In this document: in pieces, positions 1-8,153 of the stretch
Numbering within the stretch: the stretch's first letter is position 1
Layout of the letters: every line of letters starts with the position of its first letter
Assembly: GCA_000018565.1 (NCBI GenBank)
Contig: CP000875.1
Location: forward strand, 4,107,199 to 4,171,198
DNA length: 64,000 nt
Source of the DNA: Herpetosiphon aurantiacus DSM 785
GTDB lineage: Bacteria; Chloroflexota; Chloroflexia; Chloroflexales; Herpetosiphonaceae
Reading direction: 5' to 3'
Position numbers and translations under genes: made by a program
The notes under the pieces: model-generated
The model's input: only the letters and a program-made list of their open reading frames with translations
What the model was told of the DNA's origin: nothing
Databases searched by the model: none

Positions 1-110
1 ACCTACCCTTGAAAGGGCGAGGGGGTGAGGGCATATCAATTGATGATGAATCCATTCAATCATTGTTAAACATTGAAAGACCCCTCTCCCACAGCGGGCG
101 AGGGTATTTT
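1..110. repeat. GC-rich REP-like interspersed repeat
   Basis: Two fragments of the GGCGAGGGGGTGAGGG / CCCCTCTCCCAC family lie here, at about 1-33 and 80-108. The same words recur at 15.9-16.2, 26.2-26.5, 50.1, 55.2, 59.1 and 63.9 kb, always between genes, and usually as inverted pairs that can form a hairpin. No gene is seen in this stretch. Confidence 0.7.
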
Positions 111-130
111 TAGCATTTGATGAGGTAATT

Positions 131-1111
131 ATGCAAGCAATTATATTTGAGCAGGCTGGTGATGCTGATGTGTTGCAATTGGCCGAAATCGCCGATTTGC
201 AGCCGCAAGCTGGCGAATTGTTGATTCGGGTGTATGCGACTGCCGTCAATCGGGCCGATATTTTGCAGCGTCGTGGTATGTATCCAGCGCCAGCGGGAGC
301 TTCAGAGATTTTGGGGCTAGAAATTGCCGGCGAGGTGATTGGCCATGGCGTGGGTGTTACAGCTCCAGCGCTTGGGACGCGCGTTTGTGCCTTGTTGCCA
401 GGCGGCGGTTATGCGCAGCAAGTGGTGATTCCGGCTGAACTAGCCATGCCAATTCCGGCAAATTTGAGCTACGAACAAGCTGCGGCGATTCCCGAAGTGT
501 GGATGACCGCCTACGATAATTTGTTTAATTGGGGCCGTTTGAGTGCTGGCGAACGCTTGTTGGTGCATGGCGGCAGTTCAGGCATCGGTACAGCGGCGAT
601 TCAACTAGCGCGTTGGCGTGGCGCTGAAGTACTGATCACTGCTGGCTCCGAGGCCAAAATTGCCCGTTGCCGCGAATTAGGGGCGTTTGCCGGCATCAAC
701 TATCGAACTGAACACTGGCCTGAACGGGTGCAAGCACTGACTGAGCAGCAAGGTGTTGACGTGGTTTTGGATATGCTAGGAGCCAGTTATTTCAACGATA
801 ATTTAGCCAGTTTGCGGGTTGGCGGGCGCTTGGTGATTATTGCAACGATGGGTGGAGCACAAACTGAGCTTGATCTACGCACATTGATGCTCAAACGCTT
901 GACGGTTTGTGGCACAACCTTACGTGCCCGCCCGATTGCCGCCAAAGCAGCCCTAACTCAACAAATGCTGGCCGATGTGTTGCCACGCTTTGCCGATGGT
1001 ACATTTCAGCCAGTCATTGAAGCGGTGTTTGATTTGGCTGAAGCCAGTGCTGCCCATCGCTTGCTGGAATCAAGCCAGCATGTCGGAAAAATTGTGCTGC
1101 GCGTAGCCTAG
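131..1111 (+). CDS. NAD(P)H:quinone oxidoreductase, zinc-independent MDR family (PIG3-like)
   Basis: A 326-residue medium-chain dehydrogenase/reductase. It should pass hydride from NADPH to quinones or other electrophiles in the cytoplasm. The N-terminal catalytic domain has the family's AVNRADILQRRGMYPAP stretch and lacks the zinc-binding cysteines of alcohol dehydrogenases. The nucleotide-binding fold carries LVHGGSSGIGTAAIQLA at about residues 142-158, and the KIVLR C-terminus is typical of quinone reductases. The length matches PIG3/TP53I3-type enzymes. The start is the ATG following TGAGGTAATT. It stands alone between repeat-filled gaps. The physiological substrate cannot be read from the sequence. 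Confidence 0.9.
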   Translation: MQAIIFEQAGDADVLQLAEIADLQPQAGELLIRVYATAVNRADILQRRGMYPAPAGASEILGLEIAGEVIGHGVGVTAPALGTRVCALLPGGGYAQQVVIPAELAMPIPANLSYEQAAAIPEVWMTAYDNLFNWGRLSAGERLLVHGGSSGIGTAAIQLARWRGAEVLITAGSEAKIARCRELGAFAGINYRTEHWPERVQALTEQQGVDVVLDMLGASYFNDNLASLRVGGRLVIIATMGGAQTELDLRTLMLKRLTVCGTTLRARPIAAKAALTQQMLADVLPRFADGTFQPVIEAVFDLAEASAAHRLLESSQHVGKIVLRVA

Positions 1112-1390
1112 AAGAACATAGAGCATAGAACATAGAACATATTTTGATCCACAAAGAGCACGCAGAGCACGAAGGGCTGAAACCACGAAGAACACGAAGA
1201 CCGCTAAGGACGAGGGGTCAGGATTCAGGGGCGTGGGGCCAGATTTGAACTCCATAGCCCACCTGACCCCTGATCGTTGGTCACTGAACCCTCTCCCCTT
1301 TTGCTTAAAACGTACCTGATCCCCGATCCCCAATACCCGATCCCCAAGCCCTACTTTTGATTTTTGCCCTCTAACTTTTGACTTTTGATC
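1112..1390. repeat. mosaic of short intergenic repeat words
   Basis: This gap holds no convincing gene. It is a chain of short words: GAACATAGAGCATAGAACATAG (1113-1140), CACGAAG/GCACG arrays (1150-1205), GGGGTCAGG-type words (1211-1300), CCCGATCCCC words (1318-1345) and TTTTGATTTTTG words (1352-1390). Similar chains occur at 23.3-23.6, 50.3-50.5, 59.0-59.3 and 63.7-63.9 kb. A minus-strand reading frame across it is made only of repeat-derived residues. Confidence 0.75.
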
Positions 1391-1435
1391 TACAATGGAG
1401 TGTATTTAATTCTACCAACCATAGTGAGGATTCTC

Positions 1436-2812
1436 ATGAGCGAGATTAATCAACAGGCTTTACTGGCGATTGGGCCGCTTGATGGCCGCTATCGTAAAGA
1501 TGTTGAGGCGCTTAGTGGCCATTTTAGCGAAGCCGCGTTATGGCGCTATCGCGTGCGAGTTGAAGTTGAATATTTATTATTTTTGGCGCGAGCACCACGC
1601 ATCGGCCTGATCGAAGGCATCGATGGGCAGCTGGCCGGAGCTTTGCGCAATTTATATCGCCAATTTAGCGTCGATGATGCAGTGGCAATCGCAACCTGGG
1701 ATCGTAAAGTTAACCACGATGTGAAGGCAGTTGAATATTGGCTGCGCGAAAAGCTCGATCTGCTTGGGCTTGGCCAATACAAAGAGGCAGTGCACTTTGC
1801 CCTGACCTCGGAAGATGTCAATAACCTAGCCTATGCCTTGATGGTGCAAGAATCGCGTGATGTGGTGTTATTGCCAGCCTTGGGCAATATTCTCGGCCTC
1901 TTGCGTGATATGCAAATTGAGCATGCCGAAGCACCCTTATTAGCTAAAACCCACGGCCAACCAGCCACCCCCACCACCATGGGCAAAGAAATTGCGGTTT
2001 TCGCCGCCCGTGTCAATCGGGGCATCGAACAGCTTTTACACATTCGATTAACTGGCAAACTAAATGGGGCAACTGGCACATATGCTGCCCATTATGCTGC
2101 TTTTCCTGATGTTGATTGGATTACATTTAGCTCGGCCTTTGTGAAGTTTTTGGGCTTGGAGCCAACCCTGCTGAGCACCCAAATTGAGCCACACGATAGC
2201 ATTGTTGAGGTTGGCGATGCCTTGCGCCGCGTCAACACAATTCTGGTGGATCTCTCACAGGATATGTGGCGCTATATTTCCGATTCGGTGTTTGGCCAAG
2301 CGAGTGTAGCGGGCGAAGTTGGTTCATCGACCATGCCGCACAAAGTTAACCCAATTGACTTTGAAAATACCGAAGGCAATTTATTGCTAGCCAATAGCTT
2401 GCTGGAGTTTTTTGGCCGCAAGTTGCCAATTTCGCGACTGCAACGCGATTTATCGGATAGCACGGTGTTGCGCAATCTTGGCGTGGCTTTTGGCCATAGT
2501 TTGTTTGCCTATCAACGTTTGCTCAAGGGCTTGCGCAAATTGGCCTTCAATACCGAAAAAGCCTACGCTGAATTAGCCGGGCATCCCGAAGTTCTGACCG
2601 AGGCAATTCAAACGATTTTGCGCCGCGAACGCTACCCAGAGCCATACGAAGCCATGAAAAAGCTGGCTCGTGGTCGCCAAATTACGCTTGAAGATTTGCA
2701 TAGCTTTATCGATGAGCTTGAGGTGCGGCCCGAAGTGCGCGAGGAATTACGGGCTTTGCGGCCTGAAACTTATATCGGCCTCGCCGCCAAACTGGCCCGC
2801 AAGAAGATTTAA
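1436..2812 (+). CDS. purB: adenylosuccinate lyase
   Basis: PurB releases fumarate from SAICAR and from adenylosuccinate in purine synthesis. The protein is 458 residues, close to the E. coli-type enzyme, and opens with the typical LLAIGPLDGRYRKDVEAL. It carries HDVKAVEYWL, TSEDVNNLAYAL, the AKTHGQPATPTTMGKE substrate loop and the superfamily signature SSTMPHKVNPIDFEN, which contains the flexible catalytic loop. The start chosen is the ATG at 1436, preceded by GTGAGGA. A TTG at 1385 in frame would add 17 unrelated residues. The gene faces the ROK kinase and shares a bidirectional terminator with it. Confidence 0.96.
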   Translation: MSEINQQALLAIGPLDGRYRKDVEALSGHFSEAALWRYRVRVEVEYLLFLARAPRIGLIEGIDGQLAGALRNLYRQFSVDDAVAIATWDRKVNHDVKAVEYWLREKLDLLGLGQYKEAVHFALTSEDVNNLAYALMVQESRDVVLLPALGNILGLLRDMQIEHAEAPLLAKTHGQPATPTTMGKEIAVFAARVNRGIEQLLHIRLTGKLNGATGTYAAHYAAFPDVDWITFSSAFVKFLGLEPTLLSTQIEPHDSIVEVGDALRRVNTILVDLSQDMWRYISDSVFGQASVAGEVGSSTMPHKVNPIDFENTEGNLLLANSLLEFFGRKLPISRLQRDLSDSTVLRNLGVAFGHSLFAYQRLLKGLRKLAFNTEKAYAELAGHPEVLTEAIQTILRRERYPEPYEAMKKLARGRQITLEDLHSFIDELEVRPEVREELRALRPETYIGLAAKLARKKI

Positions 2813-2821
2813 TGGCGCTTT

Positions 2822-2849
2822 AGCCCCGAATAGTACATTATTCGGGGCT
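2822..2849. terminator. bidirectional terminator between purB and the ROK kinase
   Basis: An 11-bp perfect stem (AGCCCCGAATA, 2822-2832, with 2839-2849) and a 6-base loop, placed between two convergent genes. It overlaps the last codons of the minus-strand kinase gene. Confidence 0.85.
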
Positions 2850-3581
2850 TATTTGAGCCGCAAACAAAGCAGCACCAATAATTCCCGCATCGTTGGTAAG
2901 CCGAGCAGGCACAAGTTTAGCGCGAATCCGAATTCGATCTAAAAATTGATCAGCATCTTTGCTCACGCCACCGCCCAGAATAATCAGATCAGGCCAGAGC
3001 ATCACTTCGATGGTTTGCAGAAATAGCTCTACGCCCTGCGCCCATTGCTCCCAGCTTTGGTTTTGCTCTTCGCGCACGCTGGCGGCGGCCCACTCGTGGC
3101 CTGGTTTGCCGCGCACACTAATTTGGCCAAGCTCCAAATTGGGCAATAAATCGTGATCATGAAACAACGCCGTGCCAATGCCTGTGCCCAACGTCAACAT
3201 CAGCAATGTGCCCATCACTTCACGGCCAGCACCAAAGGTAATTTCGGCTAAGCCAGCAGCATCAGCATCGTTGATCACCGTCACCTGACGATCAAAATGC
3301 TGGCTGAAACGAGCTGCCACATCGCAATGTAACCAGCGTTGATCAATATTCGAGGCCGTCCGCACAATTCCACGTTGCACTACCGCTGGAAAACCACAAC
3401 CAATCGGCCCTTGCCAAGCAAAGTGCTCGACTAATTCTTGAGCGACTTCAAGTACTGCTTCGGGTGTGGCAGGCTGAGGCGTATCACGGCGCTCTACATC
3501 GGCCAACAATTTGCCAGTTGAACAATCGACCGGAGCCGCTTTGATGCCTGTGCCGCCAATATCAAGGCCTAAAATCTGCAT
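2838..3581 (-). CDS. ppgK: ROK-family kinase, polyphosphate glucokinase type
   Basis: It should phosphorylate glucose using inorganic polyphosphate (or ATP) in the cytoplasm. The 247 residues start with ILGLDIGGTGIKAAPVD, the ASKHA phosphate-1 loop. LTLGTGIGTALF and LELGQ follow, and then AAASVREEQ, which resembles the AA-SVRE stretch of known polyphosphate glucokinases. The C-terminus has LIILGGGVSKDADQF. The start at 3581 is favoured by AGGAG eight bases upstream; an in-frame TTG at 3596 has no better support. Polyphosphate use is inferred from family resemblance; plain ROK glucokinase is the alternative. Confidence 0.85.
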   Translation of the reverse strand: MQILGLDIGGTGIKAAPVDCSTGKLLADVERRDTPQPATPEAVLEVAQELVEHFAWQGPIGCGFPAVVQRGIVRTASNIDQRWLHCDVAARFSQHFDRQVTVINDADAAGLAEITFGAGREVMGTLLMLTLGTGIGTALFHDHDLLPNLELGQISVRGKPGHEWAAASVREEQNQSWEQWAQGVELFLQTIEVMLWPDLIILGGGVSKDADQFLDRIRIRAKLVPARLTNDAGIIGAALFAAQISPE

Positions 3582-3696
3582 ATCATGCTCCTGCAAGCTA
3601 GTCTGCTCAGTTCAAGCACAGATTATGCCGCCAAACTTCATCTAAAACGTTGATTGAGCCGTAGTAATCAACGATCATTAAATTGGGAGTAACATA

Positions 3697-4257
3697 ATGC
3701 AGACAGTTTCAGGCTGGCTTGAACGGTGGAGCAAGGGTTGGGTCGCATTGGTTGGGCTGGCGATATTCATAACTTTTTTGGGGTTTGTTTTGCCGCAACA
3801 AGCCCAAAAAGCTCAGCAATATAGCGCAGGCATCGGCTCACCTGATAGTAGTCTCTTGTATTCGGCTGACGATTTGTATCGCTTTGCCGAGGCCTATGGT
3901 GCTGAAGGTCGGGCGGAATACATTGCCGCGCGATTTAGCTTTGACCTGATCTGGCCCTTGGCCTACACCCTGTTTTTAGCCACGTCTATTAGTTGGCTGG
4001 GCCAACGCAGCTTTCAGCCCAACAGTCGTTGGCGCTGGCTCAACCTTGTACCAGTGATTGGTTTAGTGCTCGATTATGCTGAAAATTGTGGGGCAGCGCT
4101 GGTGATGGGTCGCTATCCTGAGCGCACACCGATTATCGATTGGCTAACGCCATGGCTGAGTGCAAGCAAATGGTTGTTTGTGAATGGCAGTTTTGTAGTT
4201 TTGGTTGGGGTAGGTTTACTGTATATTTGGCGGCGAGTTACCAAAAAAACACCGTAG
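3697..4257 (+). CDS. four-TM membrane protein of unknown function
   Basis: The 186 residues contain about four hydrophobic segments (near 15-33, 85-100, 113-133 and 160-178). A soluble stretch of about 50 residues after the first helix is rich in Tyr, Ala and Asp (YSADDLYRFAEAYGAEGRAEY). No catalytic motif is recognised. It ends at a strong bidirectional terminator shared with the convergent lipoprotein gene. Function unknown. Confidence 0.75.
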   Translation: MQTVSGWLERWSKGWVALVGLAIFITFLGFVLPQQAQKAQQYSAGIGSPDSSLLYSADDLYRFAEAYGAEGRAEYIAARFSFDLIWPLAYTLFLATSISWLGQRSFQPNSRWRWLNLVPVIGLVLDYAENCGAALVMGRYPERTPIIDWLTPWLSASKWLFVNGSFVVLVGVGLLYIWRRVTKKTP

Positions 4258-4278
4258 TTAACTCAACTACGGTGTTTT
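4246..4278. terminator. bidirectional terminator
   Basis: A 14-bp perfect stem (4246-4259 with 4265-4278), a 5-base loop and A/T tails on both sides. It serves two convergent genes. Confidence 0.92.
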
Positions 4279-4287
4279 GCAGCAAAT

Positions 4288-4680
4288 TTATTGATCTTTG
4301 GTCAAGGTCAAAACTGGTTTATCGCCAACGATCGCATACGAAAATGTGTAGTGACCTGGCGCAAGCTCAGGTGTCCCAACATGCTTTTCGGGGTAAATCA
4401 CATCGAGATATTGTTTGCCATCAACCGTGACAAAATTCATCTTGCGATAGTTGGCCAGCACTGGCTCGTGAGCTTGATACTCGGTAATATGGCCGGAATC
4501 GATTGGGCCATAGGGTGTGGTGCTTTGGCCCACCCCGCCAGCTCCCAGCCAAAAATTCTCGATATCCACTTCGCTATCGTTGCGAATTCGAATATGCACT
4601 TTATTCACGTCATCCCCACCACAGCCAGCAAGGCTGATTAATAACAGACTGAATAACCACCACAAACGGACGAATCGCAT
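4288..4680 (-). CDS. small lipoprotein, unknown function
   Basis: A 130-residue protein with a signal peptide ending in the lipobox LAGC (Cys 20), so likely membrane-anchored outside the cytoplasm. The mature part looks all-beta and contains HIRIRNDSEVDIENFWL and HYTFSYAIV. It lies 3 bases downstream of the EspG-like gene on the same strand, so it is likely co-transcribed with that gene and the WXG100 gene at 5586. A role with the WXG100 system, such as immunity or surface anchoring, is conjecture from position only. Confidence 0.75.
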   Translation of the reverse strand: MRFVRLWWLFSLLLISLAGCGGDDVNKVHIRIRNDSEVDIENFWLGAGGVGQSTTPYGPIDSGHITEYQAHEPVLANYRKMNFVTVDGKQYLDVIYPEKHVGTPELAPGHYTFSYAIVGDKPVLTLTKDQ

Positions 4681-4683
4681 ATG

Positions 4684-5496
4684 CTAGCCAGCCACCAATT
4701 CTTCAATCGGCGTGTTGAGCAATTCGCTAATCATTGAACTGGTTACGCCCATAAAATTAGCGGTGGTGGCGGTAAAATAATCGATTGTTTGATTGGGATG
4801 TGGCAATGCCAGCCATTGTTGACCGCCTGCGCCAATCAATGCCCCCACCAAACGCATGCCAATTGCCTTGCCTTCAAGTGTGCGTAAAACCGTCACAGTG
4901 CCACGGCTAGCGGTTGCTTGCAGGGTTTCAGCAAAATATTGGGCGGCTTCAGGCGCGAGACCTTGTTGGGCCAACCAACGTGGGTCAGGGTATTGTTTGG
5001 CTTGCTCAACTAATTCACGTGGGAAGTTAAAGCCAAGATCAGGCTGGTCGAGTTCTTTGTAGCCCAGGCTATGCGCCAAACGTTCAGTCATCACCTCAGT
5101 ATTAGTCAAGGCCACCAAGGTATAGTGGCTCCCAACCAAACTCATTTCGATGATACCACTGGGCGAGAAATAATGGCTCACCCCTTGATGACCACTATGG
5201 TGCGCATGCCACTCACTGACCACCACAATATCGGGTTCAGCCAAGGTCGCAATCACCATCATCAATGGCTCAGTCATTGAATAATGGCCAGCAGTCTCAT
5301 CCCAAACAATCCACTGATCGGCTTGTAACTCAGCCAACCCCTGATCCCACTGAGCTTGGCGTTGGTCAGGATCGGCGGGAAACAACGCAGCATCATCGCC
5401 ACCGATTAAATTTTGAGCATGCACCATACCCAAAAGATAAGCGAGTTGGGGCGTACTAAACTGCAATGGGTAGGTTAATTCGCGTGTCTGTGCCAT
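4684..5496 (-). CDS. EspG-like protein paired with WXG100 gene (copy 1)
   Basis: A 270-residue cytoplasmic-looking protein with no signal peptide or membrane helix. It is paralogous to the gene at 7275-8087: both open with RELTYP and share the same order of segments. Overall layout resembles ESX EspG proteins: a hydrophobic N-terminal helix, a segment ending in a LxxxxW element, a central beta sheet, and a C-terminal repeat of a similar fold. EspG proteins bind WXG100/PE-PPE cargo in the cytosol. The EspG link is a structural impression, not a sequence match. Both copies lie directly downstream of a WXG100 gene. The start has GGAGG about 7 bases upstream. Confidence 0.6.
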   Translation of the reverse strand: MAQTRELTYPLQFSTPQLAYLLGMVHAQNLIGGDDAALFPADPDQRQAQWDQGLAELQADQWIVWDETAGHYSMTEPLMMVIATLAEPDIVVVSEWHAHHSGHQGVSHYFSPSGIIEMSLVGSHYTLVALTNTEVMTERLAHSLGYKELDQPDLGFNFPRELVEQAKQYPDPRWLAQQGLAPEAAQYFAETLQATASRGTVTVLRTLEGKAIGMRLVGALIGAGGQQWLALPHPNQTIDYFTATTANFMGVTSSMISELLNTPIEELVAG

Positions 5497-5515
5497 AATA
5501 TGGCCTCCTGCTGAA

Positions 5516-5561
5516 ATGGGCAGTGGATCGGCGTTGTAACAACGTCCAAGCCACTGCCCAT
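5516..5561 (-). other. intercistronic stem-loop in the WXG100/EspG-like operon (copy 1)
   Basis: An 11-bp perfect outer stem (ATGGGCAGTGG, 5516-5526, with 5551-5561) encloses a second short palindrome (5532-5544). It lies between the WXG100 stop codon and the ribosome binding site of the EspG-like gene. Only a short T run follows, so partial termination or mRNA stabilisation is more likely than full termination. Confidence 0.7.
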
Positions 5562-5585
5562 TATACTGTTGATCTTATCGATTAC

Positions 5586-6956
5586 CTAGAAGGTTTTGGA
5601 GAACCAATCTTTGACTCCGCTCCAGGTATTTTGGACATCTTGCTTGACATCGCCAAACCAGTTGACAGCATCTTGAGCTTTACCAATCAAGCTCCCAGCG
5701 CCGTTGCTAATGGTTGCGCCGATGCCAGTGTTGCCCATTTTTTCGTTCCAGTAGCGAATACCAGATTCTTGGCCAGTCAATGGGTTGGCCGTGTCGCGGC
5801 GTTCCAAGCCAAGGTAGTTATAGCCTGGGCCCATATCGTGGTAGTTGAAGAGGTAGCCAGCAGCATCGTGGACAGCACCGTGATAGCTGACTGGTGAATC
5901 GCCTAAGTCGATTGCTTTGTTGCCAGGGCCAACCAAGCCACCGCTTGGATTGAGCATTGAACCAAATACTGGGTCGATGCCCAAGACATCGCCGACGACT
6001 TTACCATAGCGCAAGCTTGAGGTGCTGCCCATGAAATCGCCATGGAAGGTTTGGTTGATTGCTTCAACAGCCGATTGGCCGTTGGCTGCGCCGGTTTTGG
6101 CAGCTTGTTCGCGCAATTCAAGGAACTTGCCATAGTCGGCTTGAATTTTTTCTAATGGCACGCCACGAGCTGCGGCAATCTTCTTGAGTGCTTCTTCAAT
6201 TTGCTCAGGGGTTGCATTGCCACTGGTCAGCAATTCCATGGCCGAGTTCAACTCAGGGTTGCCAGCACCTTGGAATTGTTGGCCGACCAAATCGCCCATG
6301 TATTTATCATTGAAGACTTGCTCGGTTGACATTGGTTCTTGGCTGCTGCCACCACCGCCGCCACCGCCACCGCCGCCGCCTGCGCCAGCAGTGCTACTAC
6401 CGCCGCCACCACCGCCGCCTGACGATGAACCGCCACCACCGCCACCTGACGATGAGCCGCCACCACCGCCGCCTGACGATGAACCGCCGCCACCGCCACC
6501 TGACGATGAACCGCCGCCGCCAGCAGCAATACCTGCACCACCACCAGTAGCACCAGCATTACTGCCACCACTGCCACTACCATCGGCGTTGCCACCGCCG
6601 CCGCCACCAGCACTAGCCGTGCCATTGCCACCACCAGATGGTGCGCCGCTGCCATCAAAGGTAATGCCTTTGGCGGCTTCTTCTTCGGCTTGACGGAAGA
6701 TTTGCGAGATTTGCTTGGTAACTTCGCCGCTCACTGCTAGCACATTTTGAAATCGCTTCATAGCAGGAAAGATATGCTCGTTCATTTCGGCAAAGAATGC
6801 TTGGGCTGCATCCCCTTGCCAAGCACCACCTCGAAGTTCCTCATACATGCGGCGAATCATCGCTTCCATTTGCACTTGGTGATCATGCAATTTTTGGAAC
6901 CGACTGGAAACTTGTTCCATATCATCAGACTTATGCTGGACGATATCTGCTGTCAT
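5586..6956 (-). CDS. WXG100-headed secreted protein with Gly/Ser linker and PLA2-like C-terminal domain (copy 1)
   Basis: The 456 residues form three parts. Residues 1-95 are a two-helix WXG100 domain with the W46-x-G48 turn and a long second helix (QISQIFRQAEEEAAKG). Residues 101-205 are a Gly/Ser linker containing four tandem nine-residue units. Residues 208-456 form a domain shared with the protein at 8154-9413, containing GGLVGPGN (339-346) and YHGAVHDAAGYL with H363-D364. A Gly-rich loop followed by a His-Asp pair and a tyrosine recalls the Ca loop and catalytic dyad of phospholipase A2-like toxin domains, but the disulfide cysteines are absent. The layout fits a type VII-like secreted effector. 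Phospholipase activity is inference. Confidence 0.8.
   Translation of the reverse strand: MTADIVQHKSDDMEQVSSRFQKLHDHQVQMEAMIRRMYEELRGGAWQGDAAQAFFAEMNEHIFPAMKRFQNVLAVSGEVTKQISQIFRQAEEEAAKGITFDGSGAPSGGGNGTASAGGGGGGNADGSGSGGSNAGATGGGAGIAAGGGGSSSGGGGGGSSSGGGGGGSSSGGGGGGSSSGGGGGGGSSTAGAGGGGGGGGGGGSSQEPMSTEQVFNDKYMGDLVGQQFQGAGNPELNSAMELLTSGNATPEQIEEALKKIAAARGVPLEKIQADYGKFLELREQAAKTGAANGQSAVEAINQTFHGDFMGSTSSLRYGKVVGDVLGIDPVFGSMLNPSGGLVGPGNKAIDLGDSPVSYHGAVHDAAGYLFNYHDMGPGYNYLGLERRDTANPLTGQESGIRYWNEKMGNTGIGATISNGAGSLIGKAQDAVNWFGDVKQDVQNTWSGVKDWFSKTF
6395..6516 (-). repeat. 27-bp tandem repeat encoding a nine-residue Gly6-Ser3 unit
   Basis: About four copies of a 27-bp unit, read on the minus strand as three Ser codons plus six Gly codons, lie inside the WXG100 gene linker. 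Copies differ only at third codon positions. Such arrays can change length by slippage without a frame change. Confidence 0.85.
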
Positions 6957-7098
6957 GCAGCCTCCCTAGCAAGCACCGTCACAAATGCGACGGTAACAAA
7001 AAAATACCACGAACCCTCCACGATTCCTGTTCTCTCACAAGACGGGCCATACCAAATGGGATTTCCAAGACTTTGGACAAGAAAAAGACGATGGGTAC

Positions 7099-7157
7099 TA
7101 ATCCCTAGGCGGGATTAATACGCCATTAGAATACTAAATGAAGCTCTTACTTGTCAA
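7099..7157 (-). promoter_or_regulatory. promoter and 5'-end hairpin of WXG100 copy 1
   Basis: On the minus strand, TTGACA (7152-7157), an 18-bp spacer and TATTCT (7128-7133). The transcript would begin near 7121 and leave a leader of about 165 bases. A hairpin (TAATCCC 7099-7105 with GGGATTA 7111-7117) sits at its very 5' end. The WXG100 copies 2 and 3 have the same promoter type. Confidence 0.65.
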
Positions 7158-7208
7158 CACGTTTTTAAGAATGTTTCGAGGCAATTTTTAGCCTTGGATC
7201 ATAAATTC

Positions 7209-7228
7209 AACCCAAGGCTGCGGGGAAA
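7209..7228. repeat. 20-bp duplication scar
   Basis: These 20 bases are identical to 9631-9650, which encode the last residues of the small membrane protein gene at 9629-9949. Here there is no such gene. Position and identity suggest the end of a tandem duplication that copied the EspG-like/WXG100 pair and the tail of the neighbouring gene. Confidence 0.75.
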
Positions 7229-7274
7229 TAAGCGATTCAAGATATAGAGTTTAAACTATAGATGCCCAAACGAC

Positions 7275-8087
7275 CTAACGAACATTAATCTCGTTTAAGT
7301 CTGACATCGCTTGATCAAGGAGATTGATAAAATCAGCCTCACCAACATTATGGTAATCGGTCAGGCCATCGGGGGTTACAAAACCAATCCATGCGGTAGT
7401 ATCAGCAAGAATAATTCCAACAATTCGGCTTTCAATAACCTTGGTTGCCTCAGTACGTAAGATATCAATTGTGCCATATAAACGTGGTTTCTGGAGCGTA
7501 GCTGCAAATTGGTGCGCTGCAATTTCACTCACTCCAAATGTGTGTAATAACTGCACATCAGGATTTTGCTTGGCTGCCAATGCCTGTTCTTGAGTTAGTT
7601 GAAACTGAATTGGTTGCTTGATTGCTTGGGGAAATGCTGGCTCAAAGTGGCTAGCAAAGCATTGGAGGGCAACATTCCGATTAGAGAGGACTGTAAATTC
7701 ATACAAGCTACCAAGCATTTGCATTTCAACAACCGTATGCCCATGCTCATAGTAGGCAACATCATACTTTCGTCCACTATCATTTTGCCAAGTGCTTAGC
7801 ACCACCAATTCGGCATTGACTGCGCTAATAATTAATAGTAAAAGGTCTTCATTAATTACGCTCGTGTGAGTAGTTGGATCATCGATCAGCCATCCATGCT
7901 TGCGGAGTTCGTTTGAACCTTGCTCCCATAACGCCGTAGCCTGAGCTTCATCGAGCGTATATGGCGATTTGACCCCAGCACCGAGTAAGGTCGGGGCTGA
8001 AACCAGCGATAGTAAGGCGAAAAGCCCAGCCGATGATAGCCGAACAGGATAGGTTAGTTCACGAATCGCTTGCATCACAGCCTCCAA
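7275..8087 (-). CDS. EspG-like protein paired with WXG100 gene (copy 2)
   Basis: A 270-residue paralogue of the protein at 4684-5496, with the same length and the same opening (RELTYPVRLSSAGLFALLSL). It has diverged widely and is more AT-rich in coding. It lies downstream of the second WXG100 gene with a hairpin between them. The repeated pairing supports a specific partner role for the cognate WXG100 protein, such as chaperone or secretion adaptor (or, less likely, immunity protein). The first Met has only a weak Shine-Dalgarno; a Met five codons later (MQAIREL) has GGAGG upstream and would give 266 residues. Confidence 0.6.
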   Translation of the reverse strand: MEAVMQAIRELTYPVRLSSAGLFALLSLVSAPTLLGAGVKSPYTLDEAQATALWEQGSNELRKHGWLIDDPTTHTSVINEDLLLLIISAVNAELVVLSTWQNDSGRKYDVAYYEHGHTVVEMQMLGSLYEFTVLSNRNVALQCFASHFEPAFPQAIKQPIQFQLTQEQALAAKQNPDVQLLHTFGVSEIAAHQFAATLQKPRLYGTIDILRTEATKVIESRIVGIILADTTAWIGFVTPDGLTDYHNVGEADFINLLDQAMSDLNEINVR

Positions 8088-8102
8088 AACATGGTAGGAG
8101 CC

Positions 8103-8130
8103 TGATCTGCCGAATTATCCCGGCAGATCA
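8103..8130 (-). other. intercistronic stem-loop in the WXG100/EspG-like operon (copy 2)
   Basis: A 10-bp perfect stem (TGATCTGCCG, 8103-8112, with 8121-8130) and 8-base loop, in the same place as the hairpin of copy 1 but with an unrelated sequence. Confidence 0.7.
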
Positions 8131-8153
8131 AGCAAAATCACGCTAGGGTGAAT

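Noticed and set aside
1070-1333. 87-codon minus-strand frame after the quinone oxidoreductase
   Set aside because: It runs through the repeat words and its residues come from them; no ribosome site.
4140-4430. 96-codon plus-strand frame across the terminator at 4246-4278
   Set aside because: It starts inside the membrane protein gene, passes through a strong terminator and runs opposite a clear lipoprotein gene.
6184-6693. Proline-rich plus-strand frame opposite the WXG100 gene
   Set aside because: It is the mirror of the Gly/Ser codons of the linker; it has no ribosome site and no conserved domain.
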